The notes: generated from the letters alone by a model not told the origin. A DNA stretch of 64,000 nt from Trinickia violacea (GCF_005280735.1 NZ_CP040077.1:2418001-2482000), one strand, 5' to 3'. Positions 8,023 to 16,962 are shown, counted from the first letter of the stretch. Program-made: numbers and translations.

Positions 8023-8260
8023 CGCGTTTCCTCACTTCCTCGATTTCAACGATTCGTATCGCCCCATCCCAATTAAACAGGCCCCAGTAGTTGCCGACCC
8101 GAAGCCTGTAGCCGTATTCATGATTCGTCAGCACCTTTACATTCTGGCACTCGGGCATCGAAGCCAGCGTATTTACGCCGTCGCGGATTGCGACTTGGTG
8201 CTGCCGGTCTAGTTTGCGCAATTGCTTCGCCGCTTTCGGGGTCCAGTTGATCGCATTCAT
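8006..8260 (-). CDS. RelE/ParE-superfamily toxin (HigB-like)
   Basis: An 84-residue basic protein with the compact RelE fold signature: N-terminal WTPKAAKQLRKLD, the LTNHEYGYRLRVGNYWGLF strand pair, and the final IVEIEEVRKRDERTY. Members usually cut mRNA on the ribosome or, in ParE, poison gyrase; which applies cannot be told. It is the first gene of the pair, before the antitoxin. Its ATG at 8260 lies only 6 bp from the -10 box and has no ribosome-binding sequence, which points to a leaderless mRNA. The accessory context beside two IS elements suggests horizontal arrival. Confidence 0.87.
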   Translation of the reverse strand: MNAINWTPKAAKQLRKLDRQHQVAIRDGVNTLASMPECQNVKVLTNHEYGYRLRVGNYWGLFNWDGAIRIVEIEEVRKRDERTY

Positions 8261-8266
8261 TAGTTA

Positions 8267-8294
8267 ATTATAAGAAAAATATAAGTTTTTGCAA
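8267..8294 (-). promoter_or_regulatory. Sigma-70 promoter of toxin-antitoxin pair, leaderless
   Basis: On the minus strand, -35 TTGCAA (8289-8294), a 16-bp A/T-rich spacer and a consensus -10 TATAAT (8267-8272). Transcription should start about 7 bp downstream, at or next to the A of the toxin ATG (8260). No Shine-Dalgarno sequence is present. Confidence 0.75.
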
Positions 8295-8664
8295 GAGCCA
8301 ACGTTGGCCGCACCTCGGCCAGCGGTCCTTACCGCCCACCTCGCCGGAAGCGGGACCGGTGGCGGACGCTCGTCGGATCGTCGCGCACTTCCAGCTATTA
8401 AAAACATGGGCGGATCCCCCCAGATTCAAACCCTGCTCCCGCCACAAAATCGCACCGGATCTGCGAGCCCCCGGCAACGACGTCGTTCCTCCCCAACTGA
8501 CTCGCGGTAAAACTCGCGCCCGCATTCTCAGCGGCCCTCCGGGCGAACCCGAGTCTGTACGGCAGACCCTCCTGCTTGTCCTAATGACGTGTTATTGTCA
8601 AAGCGAAGGACCATGGGTTCGCCTAGCGGCGGCCCGAACGCAAGTCACATTCGCGAGCGTCGCT
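8295..8664. other. Gene-free stretch with tRNA-end-like bases
   Basis: No gene supported. Bases 8416-8446 look like the 3' end of a tRNA (gattcaaaccctgctcccgcca), but the T stem does not pair and there is no upstream anticodon arm. At best it is a decayed attachment-site remnant. The long + frame across here is an upstream extension of the 8665 gene. Confidence 0.35.
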
Positions 8665-9030
8665 ATGAGTGATGTACGCCAACACCTAAGTCCGAACGAC
8701 CGTGTCGAACTGCTTTGCTGGCTGACGTGCGGCAGCCTCGGGGCCTATTACTTGAACGAGGAATGGCCGCAAGCGCCATTTCACGTGCAGGCGGCGCACA
8801 AGTGGCTGGACCGCCATATGCGCGACGCGGACTGGCTCAGCATCGCCAAGCTGTCCGCGCTCGCGATCGATATCGCCCGGATGCACGCCAGATTCGTCGA
8901 TGCCGACTGGGCCCGCGAGGCGGTCGAAGAAATTCTCGATACCGATGACCTGAACTTCGAGGCCAAACTCGTCCAGCAGGTACTCGAGGATTGCCGGCGC
9001 GCGCTGACGGATAAGCGTCCCGCCGACTGA
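8665..9030 (+). CDS. Hypothetical protein, 121 aa
   Basis: A soluble, acidic, all-helical-looking protein with no signal peptide or membrane segment. I chose ATG 8665 (MSDVRQHLSPNDRVELLCWL); the frame stays open far upstream but the preceding residues have no protein-like pattern. Tryptophans are frequent and the C-terminal part is leucine- and glutamate-rich (EAVEEILDTDDLNFEAKLVQ), which suggests a small helical bundle. I do not recognise a family. It stands alone between the accessory patch and the DUF4148 gene, and nothing in the context points to a function. Confidence 0.6.
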   Translation: MSDVRQHLSPNDRVELLCWLTCGSLGAYYLNEEWPQAPFHVQAAHKWLDRHMRDADWLSIAKLSALAIDIARMHARFVDADWAREAVEEILDTDDLNFEAKLVQQVLEDCRRALTDKRPAD

Positions 9031-9382
9031 ACCCGGCATTCCCACCGGCCGCGAGGCGCACGCGGCGCCCTGCGCGTCGATCGGCCATTTCACGGGCAAA
9101 GAAATCTTTGCCGACCCCATTTTCCTTCGCCCCTGACACCGGCAGCGATCCTCGTGCGCTTTCGCGCGACGCTCTTTTTTAATCGATCGCGGGAAGAAAA
9201 CGCGAGGTGCCGCGGTTTACCCAGTCAAGTCCGGAGTTTTCGGACTCGACGTGACCAGGGCGATCGACCCACCCAGTTCGCGATAAAAACAAAAAACAGC
9301 AACCGGGAATAAAGCCGATTCAAGCTGTGTTCACCCTGATGTAGCAAGCGAAATTTGAAACCATTCAATTTAGGAGTTCGAA
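9031..9382. other. Leader region of DUF4148 gene with an inverted repeat
   Basis: No gene. An inverted repeat with 10-nt arms (9224-9233 and 9241-9250, 9 of 10 paired, 7-nt loop) lies about 130 bp upstream of the next start. It could be an operator or the terminator of the 8665 gene, although no T run follows. A ribosome site (aggag) precedes the ATG at 9383. Confidence 0.4.
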
Positions 9383-9721
9383 ATGAACAAGCGTCTCGTC
9401 ATCGCTCTTTCCATGGCCCTCGTTGCGTCGGCCGGCATCGCGACCAGCGCATCCGCTCAGGAAAAGACCCGCGCCGAAGTCCGTCAGGAATTGATTCAGG
9501 CCGAAAACAACGGTTCGCGTTTCGTTACCGACACGTCGTATCCCGACGTCAATCCGATGTTCGCGCAACAAGTCGCCCGCACCCAGCAAAAGGCAAGCGG
9601 CGCCGGCTCCGAGATGTCGGGCTCGAGCGCGGCCGGCAAGGCTGCAGCGCCGGCGGCCGGCAAGACCGAGTCGACCTGCGTCGGCCCGAACAGCTTTTGC
9701 ACGCTCTACTTCGGCAGCTGA
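9383..9721 (+). CDS. DUF4148-domain exported protein
   Basis: A 112-residue protein beginning with a clear Sec signal peptide (MNKRLVIALSMALVASAGIA...ASAQ, cleavage near residue 26). The mature part starts with the DUF4148 pattern KTRAEVRQELIQAE followed by NGSRFVTDTSYPDVNP. Its tail is Ala/Gly/Ser-rich and ends with two cysteines (TCVGPNSFC) that could form a disulfide in the periplasm. DUF4148 proteins are small, very common in Burkholderiaceae and have no known function. It is preceded by a good aggag ribosome site and followed by an inverted repeat at 9777-9817. It is monocistronic. Confidence 0.85.
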   Translation: MNKRLVIALSMALVASAGIATSASAQEKTRAEVRQELIQAENNGSRFVTDTSYPDVNPMFAQQVARTQQKASGAGSEMSGSSAAGKAAAPAAGKTESTCVGPNSFCTLYFGS

Positions 9722-9776
9722 ATCGGCCTGGAAGATCCAACGTGACTCGCGCGTATGGCAGCCGGCTTCCGTTATC

Positions 9777-9817
9777 GAATCATGGGCGCTCAATCGAACG
9801 TCAGGCGCCCACGATTC
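9777..9817 (+). terminator. Hairpin downstream of DUF4148 gene
   Basis: A 13-nt arm (9777-9789) pairs with 9805-9817 at 12 of 13 positions around a 15-nt loop. It lies 56 bp after the stop. No run of T follows, so an intrinsic terminator is uncertain. It could be a transcript-stabilising hairpin. Confidence 0.4.
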
Positions 9818-10015
9818 CTCAACACACTGGCTTCCTTTCCGCGCGCACATGAAATCCGGTTGAAGCCCACCCGCCCCGCTCAGGCTTTTCTTCGCAGCTC
9901 GCTTTCTCTCGCTTCCGCTTCGTACTACGCTTGATGTGTCCGAGGATTCGCAGTCTCCCGCACGAGCACGTAGCCCTACGTGTAACGATGCGGACATCAA
10001 CGAGCGAGGTCCAAC

Positions 10016-10504
10016 ATGCATCAATTGCTCACCGTATCCATCTCGAAGCCCGAAACCACCAACTTCATTCTGGGGCAATCGCACTTCATCAAATCGGTGG
10101 AAGACATTCACGAGGCGATGGTCGGCACGGTTCCCGGCATCAAGTTCGGCCTGGCGTTTTGCGAAGCATCCGGCAAGCGCCTCGTGCGGCACTCGGGCAC
10201 GGACGCCGAATTGACCGAACTCGCGTGCAAGAACGCATTGTCGATCGCCGCTGGCCACAGCTTCATCGTCGTGCTCGGCGACGGCTATTTCCCGGTCAAC
10301 GTTCTGAATGCGATCAAGGCAGTGCCGGAGGTCTGCCGGATCTTCTGCGCGACGGCAAACCCGACCGAGGTCGTCATCGCCGAGACGGGCCAGGGACGCG
10401 CGATTCTTGGCGTCGTCGATGGGTTCCCGCCGCTTGGAATTGAAAACGACGAAGATGTGCAATGGCGCAAGGAACTGCTGCGCAAAATCGGCTACAAGGC
10501 GTGA
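10016..10504 (+). CDS. Adenosine-specific kinase family protein
   Basis: A 162-residue protein matching the family first described from archaea as adenosine-specific kinase (PF04008 type). Recognisable parts are the opening LTVSISKPETTNFILGQSHF, a central GTVPGIKFGLAFCEASGKRL, and the end VVDGFPPLGIENDEDVQWRK. There is no classical P-loop, as is normal for this family. Biochemical evidence for the family is thin, so the adenosine kinase role is only an inherited name. Length is typical. It is a single gene between the DUF4148 gene and an oxygenase gene, with gaps of about 290 and 130 bp. Confidence 0.82.
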   Translation: MHQLLTVSISKPETTNFILGQSHFIKSVEDIHEAMVGTVPGIKFGLAFCEASGKRLVRHSGTDAELTELACKNALSIAAGHSFIVVLGDGYFPVNVLNAIKAVPEVCRIFCATANPTEVVIAETGQGRAILGVVDGFPPLGIENDEDVQWRKELLRKIGYKA

Positions 10505-10631
10505 CACGCCCTTGAACCGATGCTATTGCGATATTCGCGCGCTTGGAATTTGACAGCAAGAGTCGGAGTGCGAGGCGGCGGCTGCGTCCGTAGACTGTGC
10601 GAATGATCAACGCAACGCACAGGTCCCTCAC

Positions 10632-11435
10632 ATGAACACACCACTCCCCTCTACCCGTTCGCGCTTGCGCACGAACGGGCGCCTCGACGCGCCTTCGGCT
10701 TTTACCCTCCTTTCCGCCGCGTCGCCAAACGCGATCGCACAGCGCGTGGATTCGTTCGATTGGTCCCGTATCGAAGATGAGCTGGGTCAGTACGGCTGCG
10801 CGACGCTGCCCGCGCTGCTGACAGCCGATGAATGCGATGCGCTGACTGCCCTCTACCCGCGCGACGACATCTATCGCGGCCGCGTGGTGATGGAGCGCCA
10901 CGGTTTCGGCCGCGGCGAGTACAAATATTTCGCGTACCCGTTGCCGGAACCCATCGCGGCCCTGCGCTCGACGATCTACTCGCATCTCGCACCGGTCGCG
11001 AACCGCTGGAACGAGGCCATGCGCATGGCCACACGCTATCCGGCCACGCACGAAGCGTTCATCCGGCGCTGTCATGCCGCCGGGCAGCAGCGCCCCACTC
11101 CGCTGATCCTCGAATACGGCGCGGGCGATTACAACTGCCTCCATCAGGATCTGTACGGCGAGCATGTGTTCCCGCTGCAAGTCGCGATTCTGTTGTCGCA
11201 GCCGGGCCGAGACTTCACCGGTGGCGAATTCGTGCTGACCGAGCAGCGTCCGCGCATGCAGTCGCGCGTCGAGGTCGTGCCGCTCGCGCGTGCCGACGCG
11301 GTGATTTTCGCGGTCAATCATCGTCCGGTTCAGGGCTCGCGCGGCGTCTACCGCGTCGCGCTGCGGCATGGCGTGAGCCGTCTGCGTTCGGGGCGGCGGC
11401 ATACGCTAGGTGTGATTTTTCACGACGCGCTTTGA
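10632..11435 (+). CDS. 2-oxoglutarate/Fe(II)-dependent oxygenase (prolyl-hydroxylase-like)
   Basis: A 267-residue cytosolic protein with the double-stranded beta-helix facial triad H171-x-D173 (NCLHQDLYG) and H230 (FAVNHRPV), plus R241 placed to bind the 2-oxoglutarate carboxylate. The N-terminal 45 residues are unstructured and Ser/Arg-rich. Family members hydroxylate protein or small-molecule substrates using O2 and 2-oxoglutarate. The substrate here is unknown. The middle text RGRVVMERHGFGRGEYKYF and TPLILEYGAGDYNCLHQD is typical of the prokaryotic group annotated as prolyl 4-hydroxylase-like or DNA-repair-like. It is not cotranscribed with an obvious partner. Confidence 0.85.
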   Translation: MNTPLPSTRSRLRTNGRLDAPSAFTLLSAASPNAIAQRVDSFDWSRIEDELGQYGCATLPALLTADECDALTALYPRDDIYRGRVVMERHGFGRGEYKYFAYPLPEPIAALRSTIYSHLAPVANRWNEAMRMATRYPATHEAFIRRCHAAGQQRPTPLILEYGAGDYNCLHQDLYGEHVFPLQVAILLSQPGRDFTGGEFVLTEQRPRMQSRVEVVPLARADAVIFAVNHRPVQGSRGVYRVALRHGVSRLRSGRRHTLGVIFHDAL

Positions 11436-11629
11436 CGGCCCGCGCCCTCCCCGCGAGAGTCGCTCGCGCGTCCGCCAGAGGCTCGCTGGCGGGCAATCCG
11501 CAAAACGCGCACAATTTCCCCTTGGACAAACCCGCGGCCCTCGCACGGGAACAGAATAAATCCGTCTTTGCCGTCAAGCCGCTCGCGGAGCGGCCGCGGC
11601 TCCAAGGACCTCACTAGCCACCACACCGC

Positions 11630-12745
11630 ATGACCGCTTACGGAAAAACCTCGGGTCACGATGTGCCGAACCCGCCGCCCGCGCGATTCGCCACGCTCGT
11701 CCGGCTTCCCGCATTCGCCGCCGTTGCCACCTTTATCGTCGCGCTCGCCGCGGTGATCGGCACGTGGCGGATCGTGCACGACCAGCTCCAGCGCGCCGCG
11801 CTCGCGCGCTTCGAGTGGCGCGCGGCGCAAACCACCGTGGACTTGCGCAACAAGCTCGGCGCCTGCGAGGAAATCCTGCGCGGGGCGAGCGGCCTCATCG
11901 CGGTGACTGCCGTTACCTCGGCTACGCCGCCGGTTGCGGCTCAGCTTTCGGCTTCGCCCGCGGCTCCCGTTTCCCCGGACGCTTGGCGCCGCTATGTCTC
12001 GCACCTCGATCTCGACGAAAAGCAGCCCGCCGTGCGTGCGCTGGGCTATGCGACGGCAACATCGGACGGCGTGGTCCGTGTCGCGGCCGACATCAAATCA
12101 GACAGCGCACCCGAAGCCAAAGCCGCCGCCGACAGCAGCGTATCTGCGAGCGCGCTCGTGCCGGTCACGCTCATGTATCCGCAGCGCTCGGAAGCTGCGC
12201 CGCTCGCCTACGATCTCGGCCGCGATCCATCGCGGCGCAGCGCGTTGCTGCGTGCGGCCGATACCGGACAACCCGCGCTCATCGCGCACCCGGTCGCGTT
12301 CGATACCCGTACCGATTCCCGTCGTCCGCGCTTCGAGCTCTATCTGCCGGTGTACCGAAGCGCGAGCCTGTCCGCGACGAAGGAGGCGCGGCGCGCCGAC
12401 GTCGCGGGCTTCGTCGTCGCGCATCTCGACGCCGAGTGGCTGCTCGGCAGCCTGGAGGTCCACGAACGGAACATCGACCTGCAGGTGTACTCGGGGGCGC
12501 CGGCGAACCTCCTGTACGCGACCTCCGATGCTCTCGACAACGCGCCCGCCCAAACACTCTTCAGCCGAACCGAGACGCTACGCTTCGGCGGCGAGCCGCT
12601 TACGCTCATCTATACGACGGACGACCGCTACCTGGGCTTCGGCGACACCGTCAGCACTGCGCTCGTGCTGGTACTCGGCGTGCTTGCGTCGGTTTTCATG
12701 GCCGCGCTGGTGTATCTGATCGCGCGAGAACGTCCAACGGCATAG
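11630..12745 (+). CDS. CHASE-domain membrane sensor without output domain
   Basis: A 371-residue protein with one N-terminal membrane segment (about 23-45), a large periplasmic CHASE-type domain (about 60-325, including the text VRALGYATATSDGV, VTLMYPQR and DRYLGFGDT) and a second membrane segment (about 340-366). It stops 5 residues after that segment with no kinase, GGDEF, EAL or HAMP part. CHASE domains bind small ligands such as cytokinins or peptides. Most are fused to signalling outputs, so this is either a truncated sensor or a subunit that works with a separate partner. No frameshifted output domain is visible in the 108 bp before the next gene. Confidence 0.8.
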   Translation: MTAYGKTSGHDVPNPPPARFATLVRLPAFAAVATFIVALAAVIGTWRIVHDQLQRAALARFEWRAAQTTVDLRNKLGACEEILRGASGLIAVTAVTSATPPVAAQLSASPAAPVSPDAWRRYVSHLDLDEKQPAVRALGYATATSDGVVRVAADIKSDSAPEAKAAADSSVSASALVPVTLMYPQRSEAAPLAYDLGRDPSRRSALLRAADTGQPALIAHPVAFDTRTDSRRPRFELYLPVYRSASLSATKEARRADVAGFVVAHLDAEWLLGSLEVHERNIDLQVYSGAPANLLYATSDALDNAPAQTLFSRTETLRFGGEPLTLIYTTDDRYLGFGDTVSTALVLVLGVLASVFMAALVYLIARERPTA

Positions 12746-12853
12746 CACACGTCGCAGGTCCGAACCCGGCGCAGGGTTTGCCGCGCACGGCGCCGAACGC
12801 TTTCGCGCACGGCGGCTACCATAGAGACACGAGCGTTGCGCGGTGGGGGCATC

Positions 12854-13507
12854 ATGTACAGCTTGTTCAGGGATCGATCCGAAGCGGGCCGTATTCTTGC
12901 GGCTCATTTACGAAACGAAGGGGCGCAATCCGATGCCGTCGTCCTCGCACTGCCGCGCGGCGGTGTGCCGGTCGGCTTCGAGGTCGCGACGGCGCTCGGC
13001 GGCGAACTCGATGTGCTCCCCGTGCGCAAGCTCGGCGTGCCCGGCGAGCGCGAACTCGCGATGGGCGCGATCGCGGCGGGCGGCGCCATGTACGTCGATC
13101 ACGGCACGATGGTTATCGCACGCGTCACGCAGGCGCAGTTCGAGGCGGTGCGTGCGGAGGAGCAAATCGAACTGGCGCGGCGCGCGGCGCTCTATCGCGG
13201 CGAGAGCGCGCCGGCCCAAGTCGAAGGACGCGTCGCGATCATCGTCGACGACGGCATGGCGACCGGTTCCTCGATGCAAGCCGCCGTGCGCGCCTTGCGC
13301 CAACAGCATCCGGCGCGCGTGATCATCGGCTTGCCCGTCGCGCCGCTCGGCGCGGAAGCCGATTTCAGCGGCATCGTCGATGCGTTCGTCTGCGTGGCCA
13401 GTCCGTCGAACTTCTTTAGCGTCGGCCAATACTACGAAGACTTCAGCGAGACCACCGACGACGAAGTCCGCGAACTTCTCGCCCGCGCGCGGGCGCGCAA
13501 GTCATAG
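12854..13507 (+). CDS. Phosphoribosyltransferase-domain protein
   Basis: A 217-residue protein starting at MYSLFRDRSEAGRIL (ATG 12854; a GTG-type start six codons upstream is possible). The PRPP-binding loop is VAIIVDDGMATGSSM at about residues 123-137. The opening ALPRGGVPVGFEVA and the DVLPVRKLGVPGERELAMGA segment are typical of the stand-alone group often found next to alpha/beta hydrolases in Proteobacteria, whose substrate is not known. It is probably cytosolic. It converges with kgtP and the two stops are 133 bp apart with no clear terminator. Confidence 0.85.
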   Translation: MYSLFRDRSEAGRILAAHLRNEGAQSDAVVLALPRGGVPVGFEVATALGGELDVLPVRKLGVPGERELAMGAIAAGGAMYVDHGTMVIARVTQAQFEAVRAEEQIELARRAALYRGESAPAQVEGRVAIIVDDGMATGSSMQAAVRALRQQHPARVIIGLPVAPLGAEADFSGIVDAFVCVASPSNFFSVGQYYEDFSETTDDEVRELLARARARKS

Positions 13508-13640
13508 CGGGCAGGTCCGCCTCACCCCTGCTTGCCTGGCGCCGCTAACGCGCCGCGCTCGAAGGTCCTGCGACCCGCACGCCGATGCGCCGTCAGCCAA
13601 GCGGTCGCGACGCGATCATCACTATCTCGCAAGCGGCCGA

Positions 13641-14945
13641 TCAAGGTTCGTGCCGCAGGTACCCTTCGCGGCTCGGATCGCGCATGCGCCACGACACGAA
13701 GCAAGAGACCGCGCATAGCGCAGTGACGTACCAATAGAACGCCGTTTCGTGACCGATCGACTTCATCCACAGCGCAACGTATTCGGCCGAGCCGCCGAAG
13801 ATCGCATTCGCCACCGCATATGACAACCCGACACCGAGCGCGCGCACTTCCGGCGGGAACATCTCGGCCTTGATCAAGCCGCTGATCGACGTGTACAGGC
13901 TGATGATCGCGAGCCCGAGCACGACGAGGCCGAATGCGGCGTATGGGTTCGACACGTCCTTCAGCGCATGCAGCAGCGGCACCGTGAAGGCCGTGGCAAG
14001 CATGCCGAACCCGATCATCGACTTGCGCCGCCCGATCTTGTCCGACAGCGCGCCGAACACCGGCTGCAGCAGCATGTAGACGAAGAGCGCGCAGGTCATC
14101 ACGTTGCTCGCGGTTTTCGCATGCATGCCCGCGGTGTTCACCAAATACTTCTGCATGTAAGTCGTGAACGTGTAGAAGATCAGCGAGCCGCCGGCGGTGA
14201 AACCGACCACCGTCAAGAAAGCGCCTTTGTGCTTGAACAGGCCGCGTATCGTGCCGGCCTCCTTGCGACTGCGCGTTTCGGCGCTGGTGGTTTCATCGAG
14301 CGACTTGCGCAGGTAAAGCGAAACGAGCGCGGCCAGTGCGCCTACAACGAACGGGATGCGCCAACCCCAAGCCTTGAGGTCTTCGGTCGAAAGCAACTGC
14401 TGCAAGATGACGAGCACGAGCAGCGCACAGAGCTGCCCGCCGATCAGCGTCACGTATTGGAACGACGCGAAGAAGCCGCGGCGCCCTTTCAAAGCGACCT
14501 CGCTCATATAGGTCGCGCTCGTGCCGTACTCGCCGCCGACCGAGAGCCCCTGGAACAGCCGCGCGATCAGGAGCAGCGCGGGCGCGAGCGCGCCGATCTG
14601 CGTGTAGGTGGGCAGCGCGGCGATCACGAGCGAGCCGCCGCACATCATCAGCACAGAGATCATCATCGCGGTGCGCCGACCGTGCTTGTCGGCGATGCGG
14701 CCGAAGAACCAGCCGCCGATCGGGCGCATCAGAAAGCCCGCCGCGAACACGCCTGCGGTATTCAGCAGCTGAGTCGTCGGGTTGCCGCTCGGGAAAAAGG
14801 CCGGCGCGAAATACAGCGCGCAAAACGAATACACGTAGAAGTCGAACCATTCGACTAGATTGCCCGAGGAAGCGCCGACGATCGCACGGATGCGTCGGCG
14901 GGTGTCGTTCGGGCTCAGGACATTTTGTTCGGTGACATCGGTCAT
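13641..14945 (-). CDS. kgtP: Alpha-ketoglutarate:proton symporter KgtP
   Basis: A 434-residue MFS transporter with 12 predicted membrane segments. It is very close to E. coli KgtP over its whole length: AIVGASSGNLVEWFDFYVYS at the start, FGRIADKHGRR in the first cytoplasmic loop, GLSVGGEYGTSATYMSEV, and GALSDKIGRRKSM in the second half. It should import 2-oxoglutarate with protons across the inner membrane. The gene is monocistronic and its upstream region (14946-15133) is A/T-rich. No two-component regulator of dicarboxylate uptake is next to it. Confidence 0.93.
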   Translation of the reverse strand: MTDVTEQNVLSPNDTRRRIRAIVGASSGNLVEWFDFYVYSFCALYFAPAFFPSGNPTTQLLNTAGVFAAGFLMRPIGGWFFGRIADKHGRRTAMMISVLMMCGGSLVIAALPTYTQIGALAPALLLIARLFQGLSVGGEYGTSATYMSEVALKGRRGFFASFQYVTLIGGQLCALLVLVILQQLLSTEDLKAWGWRIPFVVGALAALVSLYLRKSLDETTSAETRSRKEAGTIRGLFKHKGAFLTVVGFTAGGSLIFYTFTTYMQKYLVNTAGMHAKTASNVMTCALFVYMLLQPVFGALSDKIGRRKSMIGFGMLATAFTVPLLHALKDVSNPYAAFGLVVLGLAIISLYTSISGLIKAEMFPPEVRALGVGLSYAVANAIFGGSAEYVALWMKSIGHETAFYWYVTALCAVSCFVSWRMRDPSREGYLRHEP

Positions 14946-15133
14946 GCGGCGGGCTCCTTGGTGGTCTCAGACGGGGTTGGCGCGAGACGTGCGTTGTTGG
15001 CGCTGCCTCATCGTTACATTTGTATTTCAATAAGGCTGCAAATTCTAAACAAACGAAAGAAATAGTGTTAGCTAATCGTCATGAATCGACGGGCGGCGGC
15101 AGGTGCCCGGGCCCGCGCGCGAACCGTACAGAC

Positions 15134-15160
15134 GAAAAAAAGCCAGCCCGAAGGCTGGCT
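15134..15160 (-). terminator. Rho-independent terminator after spoVR
   Basis: On the minus strand, the 8-bp stem agccagcc/ggctggct (15141-15160, 4-nt loop) is followed by seven T (15134-15140). It lies 45 bp beyond the spoVR stop and ends the prkA-yeaH-spoVR transcription unit. Confidence 0.9.
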
Positions 15161-15205
15161 AGATTGAACATTGGATAGCTTGACTGAGACGGCTTTAGTG
15201 CAACA

Positions 15206-16729
15206 TCAGGCCCGAATCGTAGGCGGCGTATAGCGGCAGTCGTACCGTTTCCTCACGGTGCCGTTTTCGTCGACGCTCTCCAGATACACGTCGAACTGCC
15301 ACAGCCGAGCCATGTGCTTGAGGACTTCGTCGCTGTCGTTCGCCAAATGGCGATTGTCGCTCATGAAATGCCGCAGCGTGAGGCTGCGGTCGCCGCGCGT
15401 ATTCACCGACCACACCTGGATGTTCGGCTCGCGGTGATGCATATCGTATTGGCGGGACAGCGCCTGCCGCACGTACTGATAACCGCTCTCGTCATGAATC
15501 GCGGAGACTTCGAGCGCATCGCGCATGTCGTCGTCGAGCACCGAGAAAAGACGCATATCGCGGATCAAGTGCGGCGACAAGTATTGCGCGATGAAGCTCT
15601 CGTCCTTGAAATTGCGCATCGCGTAGTGCAGCGCTTCGAGCCAAGGCGTGCCGGCCATCTCCGGAAACCACTTACGGTCTTCTTCGGTCGGCGATTCGCA
15701 GATCCGGCGAATGTCGCTCATCATCGAAAAGCCGAGCGCGTAGGGGTTGATCCCGCTGTAGTACGGCTTGGTCACGGGCGGCTGATAGATGACGTTGCTG
15801 TGCGAATGGAGGAACTCCATCATGAAGCCGTCTTCCAGCAAGCCTTGCTGATAGAGCGTGTTGAGCAACGTGTAGTGCCAGAACGTCGCCCAGCCTTCGT
15901 TCATCACCTGCGTCTGCCGCTGCGGATAGAAGTACTGTCCGATCTTGCGGACGATGCGGATCACCTCACGTTCCCACGGCTCGAGCAGCGGCGCGTTTTT
16001 CTCAGCGAAATACAACAGGTTTTCCTGCGGCTCGGGCGGGTAACGCCCTTCCTCTTCTTCCGCTTCCATCTGCTTCTTGATGGGCAGCGTGCGCCACAGT
16101 TCGTTGACCTGCGACTGGAGATACGCCTCGCGCTCGCGGCGCAGCGCCGATTCCTTCGCAAGCGAGAGCTTCTGCGGCCGCTTGTAACGGTCGACGCCGT
16201 AATTCATCAGCGCGTGACACGAGTCCAGCAGTTCTTCGACGCGATCGAGCCCATAGCGCTCCTCGCACTCGGCGATGTAGTTCTTGCCGTAGACGAGGTA
16301 GTCGATGATCGCGTGCGCATCGGTCCAAAGACGGAACAGATAGTTGCCCTTGAAGAACGAGTTGTGCCCGTAGGCCGCGTGCGCAATCACGAGCGCCTGC
16401 ATCGTCATCGTGTTCTCTTCCATCAGATACGCGATGCAGGGGTTCGAATTGATCACGATTTCGTACGCCAGCCCCATCTGGCCGCGCCGATAGCTCTTCT
16501 CGGTGGCGAGGAAATGCTTGCCGAACGACCAGTGCCGGTAATTGACCGGCATGCCGACGGACGCGTACGCATCCATCATTTGTTCGGCGCTGATGACTTC
16601 GAGCTGGATCGGATAGACATCGAGCTCATATTGCTCCGCAACATGCGCGATGTGCGTGTCGTATTCCTCGATAAGCTCGAAGGTCCAGTCGGACGGGCAC
16701 GGCAGAGGCCGTCGGTCGGCAACGTTCAT
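15206..16729 (-). CDS. spoVR: SpoVR-family protein (YcgB-like)
   Basis: A 507-residue soluble protein, close to the 510 residues of E. coli YcgB, starting MNVADRRPLPCPSDWTFELI. Family signatures include MPVNYRHWSFGKHF, EENTMTMQALVIAHAAYGHN and NEGWATFWHY. The two histidine-rich blocks resemble metal-binding motifs, but the biochemical role is unknown. In E. coli it acts with YeaG and YeaH in starvation responses. The frame extends 79 codons upstream to an ATG (16966) overlapping the yeaH stop by ATGA. That extension is Gly/His/Arg-rich and not part of the family, so I prefer 16729. Confidence 0.92.
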   Translation of the reverse strand: MNVADRRPLPCPSDWTFELIEEYDTHIAHVAEQYELDVYPIQLEVISAEQMMDAYASVGMPVNYRHWSFGKHFLATEKSYRRGQMGLAYEIVINSNPCIAYLMEENTMTMQALVIAHAAYGHNSFFKGNYLFRLWTDAHAIIDYLVYGKNYIAECEERYGLDRVEELLDSCHALMNYGVDRYKRPQKLSLAKESALRREREAYLQSQVNELWRTLPIKKQMEAEEEEGRYPPEPQENLLYFAEKNAPLLEPWEREVIRIVRKIGQYFYPQRQTQVMNEGWATFWHYTLLNTLYQQGLLEDGFMMEFLHSHSNVIYQPPVTKPYYSGINPYALGFSMMSDIRRICESPTEEDRKWFPEMAGTPWLEALHYAMRNFKDESFIAQYLSPHLIRDMRLFSVLDDDMRDALEVSAIHDESGYQYVRQALSRQYDMHHREPNIQVWSVNTRGDRSLTLRHFMSDNRHLANDSDEVLKHMARLWQFDVYLESVDENGTVRKRYDCRYTPPTIRA

Positions 16730-16962
16730 ACGGACTTCCCTTTGCCCCAGTTCGGGCGCTTCGGTTTGCCCTCGCGTGTCGGTGCGGGTGCCGGGCTCGC
16801 GCTGCGCGTGCGGCTGATGCGCATGCGTTCCTTTTCGGCGGCGCTCCGGCTGATAGCCGCGCGCCTCGTTATGCAGGTGCTTAGTGGTCATGCCGCCTCC
16901 CGCCGGGCCGTCCCAAGGGAGGCGGCGGCCCCGGGGCAGCGAACCAGAGTGAGCGTGGGAGC

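Noticed and set aside
8404..8446. tRNA 3'-end-like sequence (gattcaaaccctgctcccgcca)
   Set aside because: The T stem does not pair on either strand, there is no anticodon arm upstream and no CCA-type acceptor partner. Not called as tRNA or attachment site.
9777..9817. Possible small RNA after the DUF4148 gene
   Set aside because: Only a hairpin without promoter or T run; kept as a weak terminator call.
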